A stretch of 64,000 nt of DNA, from NCBI GenBank assembly GCA_037043235.1, contig JAWRVZ010000064.1:2634501-2698500 (forward strand), given 5' to 3'. Shown here piece by piece: positions 52,607-62,241 of this stretch. Made by a program: the position numbers and the translations under genes. How positions within the stretch are numbered: the first letter of the stretch is position 1; each line of letters opens with the position of its first letter. A model generated the notes under the pieces. That model was not told the origin of the DNA. It saw nothing but the letters and a program-made list of their open reading frames with translations, and did not search any database. Source of the DNA: Rhodeus uyekii. Taxonomy: Eukaryota; Chordata; Actinopteri; Cypriniformes; Acheilognathidae.

Positions 52607-53489
52607 GTGGGCGGAACCCTCTCTTGTCTTTCATGGCTGATGGATGGCATGAAAAGGTAAGTCAATTGCTTAATTCAACTTGCTCCTCCTCCATGTGACA
52701 GCACGTGTAATAGTTGCCTCATTAATGCTTGCCATAAATCATCTTTACCTGTTGTGCTGCCAGCATCCAGTAATAGCTTTGAAGTGGTTCTGTCATGTTC
52801 AGATTGGTTTCTTTAAATAGCAGAATTGAATTTATGTAGTAATTTATGTGGCATGTAGTCTCGTGAAGCACTGTGTAATCAATAAACGAATGATGTGTGA
52901 ATGCACGTGACGCGTCAGTGAGGTCATGAACCAGGGTATAAAAGGGCGTCGGAAACCGGTCTAGTTTAAAAGAAAAGGGACTCCCACTCTATATTGAAAC
53001 AATATTCATGGCAGAACAATTGTTTAGACCATGTGCTTCTCCCTGCCCATGCTGTATTACAGGCAGGGATACACACAGTTTCTGTGTTTACTGTTTGGGA
53101 GTGGGACACACACGAGGGTGCTGGTTGCAAGGACTGTGAGCAGTTTTCTCTGCGTGCACTCTGCACGTCAGGAGCACGTTCTCCGGGGTTCTGGTCTCGC
53201 TGTAGCCGAGGCTCAGCGACGATATGTCTTGGGGATCGCAGATGGATCTGTCAGCGGGGTATGAGATGGGCCTCGTCTTATCTCAGCCCTTACCTACCTA
53301 TATCCCATCACAAGTCACTCCCCAGCGTCAGGCATTGCCTTTCCTCCTGGACCTCAGATGTGTGGAGGTCCTGGAAAAGGCCAGCCTCAAAAAGAGTCCA
53401 TGCCCCTCATTCTCTGATGTTATCTCACACCTCAATTGGCATTGTCCATCAAAATCCTGACGCTGCCCAGCAATGACACATAATCATTG

Positions 53490-53958
53490 GTGGGCAAAGC
53501 ATATTCTGCCTCAAGTCAGACTGTAGTAGACCGCCCTCAGGCTCTTGTCATGGAACAAGAAGCAGACACTTTGCTGAGGAAAGGGGCCAGAGAATATGTA
53601 CCCCTCTCAGACAGAGAATTAGTCTTTTACAGCCGTTACTTCGTTGTTCCGAAGAAGAATGGAGGGTTGCAGCCCATGCTAGACCTCCGTCTTCTCAACC
53701 GTAAAGTCATGCGACTCAAATTCAAAATGCTGACGCTCCAACAAATCTTTACTCAATTCAGGTCCGAGGACTGGTTTTTGACGATCGACCTCAGAGACGC
53801 ATACTTTCACATCTCCATCCTTCCACAACACAGGAAGTACCTCAGGTTCACCTTTGGGGAGAGGGCATACCAGTACCGGGTACTTCCTTTCGGCCTATCT
53901 CTGTCACCCCGTACTTTTACCAAAGTAGTGGACGCAGCACTTTCCCTGTTGCATTCCT
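53490..53958 (+). pseudogene. DIRS-type reverse transcriptase N-terminal half
   Basis: About 155 codons open in one frame. Motifs: F-Y-S-R-Y-F-V-V-P-K-K, L-D-L-R-L-L-N, T-I-D-L-R-D-A-Y-F-H (first catalytic Asp, about 53780) and L-P-F-G-L-S-L-S-P-R-T-F. These are typical of fish DIRS elements. The V/L-D-D-W/I second catalytic block is shifted out of frame (vdpgpvd region near 53980), so the enzyme is dead. Confidence 0.8.
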
Positions 53959-54413
53959 GAGGCATACATGTTCACACCTGGTTGATCCTGGCCCAGTTGA
54001 CGCAGTTAGCAGTTGATTGGCATTGAGATGTTGTTCTTGCTCACATGAAAGAGCTGGGGTTGTGGCTGAATGCCAAGAAAAGTGTTCTTTCTCCTTTACA
54101 GAGAACCACCTTCTGGGCATTGTTTGGTATTCACCCATGCACATAAATGCCATCCTTTCAGCTGTCAAGAGCATCAAAATAGGCTAATCACTCACTATCA
54201 AACACTTCCAGAGAGTGTTAGGGCTCATGGAAGCTGCTTCCAGTGTGATTCCGCTCTGACTGCGGAATGGAGCAAAAACATAGCGGCTTACTACATACAT
54301 TTGGGTGGCATGTCTGTGGCCTGGGAACCCTCATCAAAAATGTTTCCTCTGTGTTACCCTCAGGCTGAGGTCTGCAACACAGACCAAGGTTCAATATAGA
54401 CCAAGCCTGTGAC

Positions 54414-54758
54414 TTGTCACTGGTCCCCCAGGGCCTGTCCCAGCCCCCCTTTGAACCTATTGAGGAGATTCCCATCAAGTTCCTCTCTCTCAAGACCCTC
54501 TTTTTGCTGGCTATCACCTCGCTTAAGAGGGTAGGGGACCTACAGGCACTGTCTGTAGCCCACTCATGTCTTGAGTTTGCGCCTGGCATGGCCAATGCCT
54601 TTCTCCACCCTAGGCCTAGCAATATCCCCAAGGTGCCCAACAACATTGCTCGTTCTATTGTACTGCAGACCTTCTACCCTCCTCCCTTTGGCGATCATGA
54701 CCAGGAGACAAAGAACAAGGTCAATGCGAGCACTGGACGTTTATCTTCATTGAACTGA
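54414..54758 (+). pseudogene. DIRS-type tyrosine recombinase N-terminal part
   Basis: Frame with F-L-S-L-K-T-L-F-L-L-A-I-T-S, R-V-G-D-L-Q-A-L-S and a P-P-P-F-G-D-H-D-Q-E block, as in the recombinase core of DIRS elements. The first catalytic Arg region is visible (R-V-G-D-L); the C-terminal His-x-x-Arg and Tyr are missing. Confidence 0.75.
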
Positions 54759-54850
54759 TACCTGACATAAGACAGACCAGTTATTGGTCCTCCTCGCACA
54801 CGTGATGCGGGGGGATGATGACGTCATGAACCAGGTGGATAAAGAGTTCA

Positions 54851-56160
54851 AGATTATGCGTTTAAGGGAGGTTTGCAGCACAGAAAGTCAAATGAATAAA
54901 TATAAATATGAGGGCTTTGTCATTGCTTTGAATGTTGAAGCAGGGTGTAGGACAGTCTCCCTATAGGGTTTTTTCTGCCCTTGGCATCAAAGGTGAAAGG
55001 AAGATTAGGACCATCTGTAACAGCATAGAGACAACAGATACATTTTGGAGACCATAAAGAGAGTTCTGTTAGGGCACAAACTGAGGCTTGATCAACCTCA
55101 GCTAGCTGGCCTGAGAGAGAGTGTCTTTTGATCAAGAGAGCCGAAACACCTGATGATCTTGGGAAACATCACTGATGATGTACCCTAGTATAGCATCAGA
55201 ATGTTTCATTACATATTGCTGAAGTGCTTGCCTTTTATTAATTTTTGCCTCAGATAGTTTGTGAACAGATGGAACAGTCTGTGCACGTCGGTTAAGGCTG
55301 AGACATGTTAAACTGATGACATCAAACAACATGCCATGCCATGCCAAAAAAAAAAAAAAAAAAACATTCCTTACCTTCTTTACCAATACCTTTGAAACAA
55401 TAAGCATCCAAAATAGGCATTTTATTTCATATTCACCTCTCTGATGACTGTTTATTTTTAGGAATGCACAAGCTATAAATTTGACACTTTACAAAATTGT
55501 TAATTGTAAAATCTTTGGTTGCTTTGCTGTACCACTAAAATATTTCTAATTTGTTTCTACCTGAACTGGAGGGTCAGTGATTGTACAGCAATTTAAACTG
55601 CTTAGGGAGGTATGTTTTCTTTTGAAAGTGCCATACTTGCATTATAACAACATAAAATATGTAATTGTTCAGTGTATGAGTGAATAATAATTTTGTTTTT
55701 TCAGCATAATATTCAGGATGTGGTGGCACAGGATATAGAGATGTGGCCACTTTCCAAACTGTAAAATAATATAAATTTCTACTTCACTCATGATTGTGGT
55801 GGGTAAGGGTTTATTGAATTGAAGCAGGAACTTGAGTAACCTTTGTAGGGGAATTTACAGTTAAGACCCGAGGACCAGATATGTTGAATGAAGACCAGGA
55901 GTCAGAAGTGCAGTCAATAGAAGAAATTTTAGTGAAGTTTAGTTTGCAGTTTCATCAGCAGAAGCCAGCTTCAGGTCTCACAAGGAGTTCGTAGGCCGCC
56001 CCCATTACAATAACATTGTTACAGCAATTATACTCTAACAGAGGGTGCTAACTACGTCAATGATGACGTTTAAATGATTCTGATTGGCTAAGAAAGAAAG
56101 AAAGAAAAACAAAACTAGTAATTTTCCACACAAGCGTAGACAGTCTGAAGCATATCTTCG
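54851..56160. other. AT-rich intergenic DNA with poly-A and AAAG tracts
   Basis: A poly-A run at about 55347-55364 and (AAGA)n near 56090-56110. No genes. Confidence 0.35.
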
Positions 56161-56168
56161 TTGATCAC

Positions 56169-56564
56169 ATGGTTGACGGGTTCGTGACGTGGCTTGTCGA
56201 GAACAACAAGTCATTCCGTCTCCTGATGGTGCCAGTTAATCACCTCACCAATACAGACCATTTTAACGCACACACACAAATACACAGCTTCTCCAAGGCT
56301 GAACTCGGCTCAGGCTCCAACTATAAACCAAAACATTCTGATAACATTCTCTATCTGTTGAGAAGTGCTGACAATATCGATGGAAAAATACATAGTATTT
56401 TTAATACAAGAGTAAAGAAAGGTTTTGGCCGGCGGAAATCCAATCACCACCTCTACGCGGTGCCGGCTATGAACAACGACCTTCGGGAAGAAGCTAACGG
56501 TGATGGTCTTCGACGTCAGGTGGAGCGACGCACCGGTCGACGAAACTTCGGTCGCAACCTATGA
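56169..56564 (+). CDS. Chimeric short frame spanning the RTE 5' junction
   Basis: 131 codons from the ATG at 56169. Codons up to 56426 come from the pre-existing locus; the last 46 or so, rich in Arg (G-R-R-K-S-N-H to G-R-N-L), come from the RTE insertion. The frame ends TGA at 56562-56564, overlapping the ORF2 ATG as ATGA. Upstream short frames overlapping ORF2 are known for RTE elements, but only the C-terminal part here can be native. It is unlikely to be a functional protein. Confidence 0.35.
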   Translation: MVDGFVTWLVENNKSFRLLMVPVNHLTNTDHFNAHTQIHSFSKAELGSGSNYKPKHSDNILYLLRSADNIDGKIHSIFNTRVKKGFGRRKSNHHLYAVPAMNNDLREEANGDGLRRQVERRTGRRNFGRNL

Positions 56565-59280
56565 ATATGGCCTTTCAAAATCCAGACCATGCTAGGGCGT
56601 CCCCCTTATGCGACGCACGCCGCCGATGCCCCAGCGACGTGGCAAGAATCCAAGGGCTACCTTCTCAAGGACGGGGAAGGCTAATGAAGCAAGTCCAACT
56701 GCAACTGCAACCTCCACTGCAACTTCCTCTGCATCTACGGCTTGGTACACTGAACATTGGCACCATGACCGGAAGAAGCAGAGAACTTTCCGACGCCCTC
56801 AAACGGCGTCGCGTTGATATTGCCTGCATCCAAGAACTAAAGTGGACCGGCGGCAAGGCGATCAACATCGGCGAAGGATACAAGCTCTTCTACAACGGCG
56901 GGCGACTGAAACAGAACGGCGTCGGCATTGTGATCAGCGAAAAACTATCCGACTGCGTTGTTGAAGTTCACCGAGTCTCTGATCGTCTCATGTCCGTCAA
57001 GATCGTCTCTGGAAAAACTATTCTACAAATCGTCTCGTGCTACGCTCCCCAACAAGGACGCCCCGACGAAGCAAAAGACGACTTTTGGCAAACCATCGAC
57101 GCCCACATGTGCACGTTCGGAGCGGACGACCACATCTTCATCGGTGGCGACCTGAACGGCCACGTGGGTCACAACAAAGACGGATACGAAAAGTACCACG
57201 GTGGTCAAGGTTTCGGCACCAGAAACGAAGAGGGCAACCGCATACTGGACTTCGCCGAAACTCACGACCTCGCCCTGGTCAACACGTTTTTCAAGAAGCG
57301 CCCAACACACCTCATCACCTACAGCAGCGGCACTCGAACAACTCAAATAGACTATTTCCTTGTCCGTCGCCCTCATCTACGACGAGTGACCAACGCTAAA
57401 GTCATACCGTCGGACAACGTCGCTCCACAACACCGACTACTCGTCATGGACACTGACCTGGACATTGGTCAAAAACGGCAGGTGCGGAAAACGGGTGTGG
57501 AGAGGATAAAATGGTGGTTACTCGATGAGCGCAAGACCATACTAGAGGCGGCTCTGCGCGACGTAAACGTAAACCTTTACCAACCAGCGCCAGCGCTGTA
57601 TCAGGAAATCACCGACCAGATCCACGCCCAGGCCAACACCATCCTCGGAACCACCAGGCCAGGCAAAAAGTTCATCGACAAACAGGTGTGGTGGTGGAAC
57701 GAAGACGTACAGACGGCAGTGCACGCAAAGAAAAAGTCGTTCAAAAAATGGGCGGCCTCCAAAAGCAATGACGACTACTGCACGTACAAAAAGCTGAAAT
57801 CGACGGCCAAATCAGCAGTAAGCAGAGCCAAAGCCGAACATTTCAACGAACTCTACAATAAACTCGAGACCCCGGAAGGTGCCAAAAGGATTTATAGGCT
57901 AGCCGCAACAAGACACAGGTCTACACTGGACATTGGCCAAGTCAAAAACATCAGAAATCAAAACGGCCAACTGCTTCACGAACCACGGGACATCCTGGAA
58001 AGGTGGCGCGAACACTTCCAAAACATCAGCAACACGGAGTTTCCGCACCAACCGATCCGCAGTGCCCAATCGACCAATGGACCTATCCAGCCAATAACTC
58101 AGGTGGAAGTAGCTGAAGCTCTTCGGAAAATGAAAAATTCTAAAGCGCCTGGACCAGACGATATCCCAGCTGAAGCCTGGAAGTTACTCGGCGACCGAGG
58201 TGTCCAGTTACTCACGATGCTGTTCAACCGCATCACTAGCGACGATGAAGTCCCGCCCATTTGGCTCACCAGCACTACGGTGCCCATCTGGAAGAATAAA
58301 GGTGACGTCGCCGATTGCGCCACCTACCGACCGATTCGGTTGCTCTGCCACGCCATGAAGGTGTTTGAACGAGTACTGGACGCCAGGTTACGCCCCATCG
58401 TAACTATAACACCAAACCAGTGCGGTTTCGTTAAAGGTAGCGGCACCAGCGACGCCATCCACGCGGTGCGGATTCTACTTGAGCGACACCGCGAGAAAAA
58501 CCTCAGCATCCACGCGTCGTTTCTCGACCTAGAGAAGGCGTTTGACCGTGTGCCTCACGACCTCATCTGGCATGCCCTTCGATCACATGGTGTACCTGAA
58601 ACATACGTCCGATGGGTGAAGCTGCTCTACAGTGACGTAACCAGCGTCGTTAGAAGCCCAGTGGGAGTTTCGCCGCCTTTCAACATCAGTGTCGGAGTGC
58701 ACCAGGGATCGGCACTGTCGCCGCTTCTTTTCATCCTCTGCATGGATACGGCGACAGCAGACATCCAGCAACCACATCCGTGGTCGTTGCTCTACGCCGA
58801 CGACGTCTTTTTGGCCAGCACTTCACGCCAGACACTGCAGCAACAGACTCAAACGTGGAATGACAGACTAGAAGAATATGGACTAAAAGTAAACCCGACC
58901 AAAACCGAATATCTACAGTGTGGCACCCAAACCGATGGAACCATCAGTATCAGCGACACGGATCTGAGGAAGGTACCTGACTTCAAGTACCTCGGATCGA
59001 CGATCAGCTCCGATGGCGACATTTCACCAGAGATCCGCGCCAGGATCAAGGCTGCCTGGCTCAAGTGGCGCCAGGTTACCGGAGTTCTCTGCGACCGCCG
59101 TATGCCGAGACGCCTCAAAGGCCAGATCTACAGGACGGTGGTGCGACCCGTGGCATTGTACGGCGCCGAGTGCTGGCCAGCGGCCGTCAATCATGAGAAG
59201 GCGTTACACGCCATGGAGATGCGCATGCTACGCTGGAGCATGGGACTCACGAGGTTAGACCACGTCACCAACGTTGACGT
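56427..59280 (+). mobile_element. RTE-clade LINE insertion, 3'-truncated, with 15-bp duplications
   Basis: The 15-mer gtaaagaaaggtttt stands at 56412-56426 and again at 59281-59295, directly bounding 2854 bp of GC-richer sequence inside AT-rich DNA. The insert carries an open endonuclease-RT frame but ends before the usual C-terminus, with no 3' UTR or tail. Confidence 0.88.
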
Positions 59281-59284
59281 GTAA
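56561..59284 (+). CDS. RTE-clade ORF2: AP endonuclease and reverse transcriptase
   Basis: 907 residues from the ATG at 56561 without internal stops. Endonuclease residues N65, E92, Y161, D197, N199, D264 and H291 fit the exonuclease III/AP-endonuclease fold of LINEs (motifs G-G-D-L-N-G-H and Q-I-D-Y-F). RT spans about 560-800, with A-F-D-R-V-P, H-Q-G-S-A-L-S-P and catalytic Y-A-D-D at 745-748. The frame ends N-V-D-V, where RTE proteins normally continue for roughly 80-100 residues; the stop TAA is supplied by the duplicated target. The sequence resembles RTE-1-like elements of nematodes and arthropods (often misnamed craniofacial development protein 2-like) more than the usual fish Rex3. Endonuclease and RT domains look intact; whether it can work without its C-terminus is doubtful. 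Confidence 0.9.
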   Translation: MNMAFQNPDHARASPLCDARRRCPSDVARIQGLPSQGRGRLMKQVQLQLQPPLQLPLHLRLGTLNIGTMTGRSRELSDALKRRRVDIACIQELKWTGGKAINIGEGYKLFYNGGRLKQNGVGIVISEKLSDCVVEVHRVSDRLMSVKIVSGKTILQIVSCYAPQQGRPDEAKDDFWQTIDAHMCTFGADDHIFIGGDLNGHVGHNKDGYEKYHGGQGFGTRNEEGNRILDFAETHDLALVNTFFKKRPTHLITYSSGTRTTQIDYFLVRRPHLRRVTNAKVIPSDNVAPQHRLLVMDTDLDIGQKRQVRKTGVERIKWWLLDERKTILEAALRDVNVNLYQPAPALYQEITDQIHAQANTILGTTRPGKKFIDKQVWWWNEDVQTAVHAKKKSFKKWAASKSNDDYCTYKKLKSTAKSAVSRAKAEHFNELYNKLETPEGAKRIYRLAATRHRSTLDIGQVKNIRNQNGQLLHEPRDILERWREHFQNISNTEFPHQPIRSAQSTNGPIQPITQVEVAEALRKMKNSKAPGPDDIPAEAWKLLGDRGVQLLTMLFNRITSDDEVPPIWLTSTTVPIWKNKGDVADCATYRPIRLLCHAMKVFERVLDARLRPIVTITPNQCGFVKGSGTSDAIHAVRILLERHREKNLSIHASFLDLEKAFDRVPHDLIWHALRSHGVPETYVRWVKLLYSDVTSVVRSPVGVSPPFNISVGVHQGSALSPLLFILCMDTATADIQQPHPWSLLYADDVFLASTSRQTLQQQTQTWNDRLEEYGLKVNPTKTEYLQCGTQTDGTISISDTDLRKVPDFKYLGSTISSDGDISPEIRARIKAAWLKWRQVTGVLCDRRMPRRLKGQIYRTVVRPVALYGAECWPAAVNHEKALHAMEMRMLRWSMGLTRLDHVTNVDV

Positions 59285-59295
59285 AGAAAGGTTTT

Positions 59296-60282
59296 AACTA
59301 ATAAAAATCCCTCAAATAAGAAAGGGAAAAGAACATATGAAAAATAAAACAAAGAAACATATGAAAATTAAGACAAAGAAAATAATATAGGTACAAATAA
59401 GAAAAATGAAAGAATATATATACAAGCGGCAATGGATTTCCGAATAGTATCTTTCACCTTATTAAAACAATAAATAAATAAATAAACACAAACTAAACTC
59501 TCAATCTCTTGGTTTGCAGTGTCTACTCTTTGCAGATTATTTCTGTCTTTGTTGAGGAATGGAGCAAAAAATAAATAAAAAGGATCCATGTGCATCACCA
59601 CAGTGAGTAATGGTGAAAGAGGACATGTAAAAGAAATAACCTTAACTAATAATGATTTTAATTTTGGCTTCACTAAAATCTAAAAGTGGCATTTACAGAT
59701 ATGAATACACACAAATATATGCATAGTGTGGAACAATCCTTCCCTTCCAAATGCTTGATTGTCTTTGTTCATTGCATCACATCTCATTGCATTTCACATC
59801 TCACATCTCTTTCCTGCATTCCATGGATAGTTAGGAAAAAAATAATCTATTTTAAGTTCTGCATTTCAATCTATTATTTTCACTTCATCTAGATATTTTT
59901 AAATGCAAGAACCAATTCAGTATGTACATCTCTCATTCATTCGTCAAGTGACATTCTGTCCACTATCTCTAACCTTTTTCAGACTGACCTTGATCCATTC
60001 TTGTTTTTGAAAGCTGCCTTCTGACAAAAACTTTCAAAATTGAATGTTTTGGCTTTGTAAGAAAGCAAATTATATTTAAAAAGTGAGAGATAATATCTAC
60101 CACCCTTCTGAAAAGTTTTTGCTACCACTTTATTTTACAGCCCTGCGGCCTCATGTACTAAGACTTGCGTTGAATTCATACTAAAACAATGTTTATGGAC
60201 AAAGTTGTGAATGTGCGAACACACAAAAAAATCCAGATGTATCAATCTCTGCATACGAAGGATCCCACGCATATTCTCTTAG
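59296..60282. other. AT-rich intergenic DNA
   Basis: Continues the target locus of the RTE insertion; no genes. Confidence 0.35.
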
Positions 60283-60284
60283 TA

Positions 60285-60405
60285 CAGTAATACCTCGGTT
60301 TACGAGTTTAATTCGTTCAAAGAGCGAGCTCGTAAACCAAAATGCTCGTACACCGAAACAATTTCCCCCATAAGAACGCACTAAAAATGAATTAATTTGA
60401 ATTAA
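60285..60405. repeat. Tigger-type MITE end fragment
   Basis: Preceded by TA; cagtaatacctcggtttacgagtttaattcg onward matches 47771-47885 closely, then stops at about 60405 where the next element begins. Confidence 0.8.
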
Positions 60406-60411
60406 AAGGTC

Positions 60412-61722
60412 CCCGGACGTAGCCGAACAGCCGAAGAACCCGATTGATGCCATAGGTTCAGGAGACCGAGGCGTAGGCGTGGTGACGACCTTCTGAGGTT
60501 GAGCCAGTGTGCCCGAGGACTGGTACGGAGGCGGTGTGAGTGAAGACCGAGGTGAGGACGTAAGGATGGAAGAGCCCACTGAAGCCGAAGGGGTGGAGGT
60601 ACAGAGTGTAATGGGGGTGCCGTAAGTCCGTGGTGGAAGTGAGGTGATGACTGACTGAGGAGGAGCCGTTGGGATGAGGGAACCCGGTGGAGCTACCAGG
60701 TCGAGGGTCACGGGTGAAGCCGAGGACGGGAGGAGCCAGGACGAAGCCGGTAGGTCGACGGGCCGAGGTTGAGAGAAGGGGTCTGAGGCTGGAGGCGGAG
60801 TCAGGGATTCCCTGACTGTCGACGAGGCTGGAGGCGGCAGGACCTGCGGCGGTACCATCCAGGCGAGCACATGCAGTGGCGGTGCAGGACTGACGATCTC
60901 CGGCGGAGACAGGGCAGGAGGGCTGGCAGACACAAATAGGGACAGAGATGATAATGGGTGGGATAGGGTGGGAAGCGGTACCTCTGGCTCTGGTTGACGG
61001 GTCGTTGCAGGCTCTGGCGGCTCTGGTTGACGGGTCGTTGCAGGCTCTGGCGGCTCTGGTGGCTCTGGTTGACGGGTCGTTGCAGGCTCTGGTTGACGGG
61101 TCGTTGCAGGCTCTGGTTGACGGGTCGTTGCAGGCTCTGGTTGACGGGTCGTTGCAGGCTCTGGCGGCTCTGGTTGACGGGTCGTTGCAGGCTCTGGCGG
61201 CTCTGGTTGACGGGTCGTTGCAGGCTCTGGCGGCTCTGGTTGACGGGTCGTTGCAGGCTCTGGCGGCTCTGGTTGACGGGTCGTTGCAGGCTCTGGCGGC
61301 TCTGGTTGACGGGTCGTTGCAGGCTCTGGCGGCTCTGGTTGACGGGTCATGGCAGGCTCTGGCTCTGGTTGACGGGTCGTGGCAGGCTTTGGCGGTGCTG
61401 GCTGACGGGTTGTGGCCGGTTCTGGTGGCGCTGGCTGACTGGTTCGGAGCAGGACACTCATCTGACACTCGTGAACGGCTTGCTGCCAACTCATGCCGGT
61501 AGTGTCAGGGAGGTCTATCAACTGGAGGTGGTTAGCCCCGAACCGGAACAGCATCTTCAGCATTTCATCACTCAAGGAAGAGAATACAGCAAACATCCTG
61601 AACTTAGCTGCATAGTCGTGGAAGTCTGAGTTATCCTTGGCTATCTGGAGGATCTTCCCAAGATTTTCTAAGGTGCCACAACGTCCTTCTTGGGTGACGG
61701 GTTGATTGAATCGAGCAGACAT
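60412..61722 (-). pseudogene. Gag-like frame with 33-bp repeats, truncated
   Basis: Starts at the ATG complementing 61720-61722; the frame extends upstream to 61779 only by TTG. Residues 1-95 are a capsid-like helical domain (F-H-D-Y-A-A-K-F-R-M, F-R-F-G-A-N, M-S-W-Q-Q-A-V). Tandem 11-residue units of the type E-P-A-T-T-R-Q-P-E-P-P follow, about a dozen copies with shorter variants, then a Pro/Ser-rich tail. The frame runs out of the element at about 60412 and stops at 60193 inside Tigger and flanking DNA, so the C-terminus is chimeric. No zinc knuckle, protease or RT. Confidence 0.65.
60985..61440. repeat. 33-bp minisatellite in the gag-like frame
   Basis: Units ggctctggttgacgggtcgt then tgcaggctctggc on the plus strand; about thirteen copies, including 24-bp units and one longer unit, decaying toward 61400. 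Open in several frames on both strands because the unit is a multiple of three. Confidence 0.92.
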
Positions 61723-61760
61723 GTTGCATGCAGATGGGAAAGACAGCTGGATCTTGGGTG

Positions 61761-61770
61761 GCGAATTCTT
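61761..61770 (-). other. Self-priming-like primer-binding site
   Basis: Minus-strand aagaattcgc, one base after the LTR, is complementary in 9 of 10 positions to the LTR sequence at 62025-62034 (minus gcgaagtctt). Confidence 0.5.
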
Positions 61771-61771
61771 C

Positions 61772-62241
61772 TGTAACAAAATGACTCACAGGCAGGGATC
61801 CAAATGCTATGTCTTTATTAAGAATGGTCGTACGGGCACAAGGTCAGGGCAAACATAGTCGGTAATCCAGGCGAGAGGTCAAGACGGGCAGAAATCAATC
61901 ACAATCGTAAATCCAGCACAGGTCGGGGCAGGCAGAACAGGATCAATAACAGGTAACAGGCAGAAACGGTAACAGGTAAACAGACAGGACTATAAACGCT
62001 TGGAATTGACAACCGGGGCTAATCAAGACTTCGCGGTGAGTGTATGGGTGAAGCAGTCTTTCATAGTTCATGTGATGATAAACAGGTGGTGTGACAAACA
62101 ATGAAAATGGATTCCAGCTGTAGTGTGTAATCAGTCCAGTGTGAGGGTTGCTGGGAAATGTAGTGTGTAGTGAAGTGTCAGTATAAGTGTGTGAGCTCCC
62201 TCTGGTGGCCATGGAGGGGAGCGCAGAGCTCATTCATAACA
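61772..62241 (-). repeat. 5' LTR of the gag-only element
   Basis: 470 bp, minus strand tgttatgaatgag...cattttgttaca, with ttaataaag near its end (complement around 61819). Confidence 0.8.

Larger units (their letters stand above)
52900..54850 (+). mobile_element. Decayed DIRS-like element with RT and tyrosine recombinase pieces
   Basis: gtcatgaaccagggtataaaag (52923) and gtcatgaaccaggtggataaag (54824) mark similar sequence near both ends, as in direct terminal repeats. Between them lie RT and recombinase pieces (next entries) and gag-like scraps around 53000-53460. Frames are shifted and the recombinase is cut short. Confidence 0.65.
60412..62241 (-). mobile_element. Gag-only LTR element, 3'-truncated (minus strand)
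   Basis: The 5' LTR is at 61772-62241, then a self-priming-like site, then a gag-like frame with a proline-rich minisatellite. At about 60412 it is joined to a Tigger fragment; the polypurine tract and 3' LTR are missing. A related solo LTR is at 25175-25570. Confidence 0.75.

Noticed and set aside
60975..61440. Regular 33-bp repeats resembling a CRISPR-like array
   Set aside because: Units are contiguous with no variable spacers and encode an in-frame peptide repeat; this is a minisatellite in a eukaryotic mobile element.
60948..61629. Long plus-strand frames rich in L-V-D-G-S-L-Q-A-L or L-T-G-R-C-R-L-W repeats
   Set aside because: They are antisense translations of the minisatellite; the unit length of 33 keeps several frames open. 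The minus-strand frame with a gag-like head is the meaningful one.
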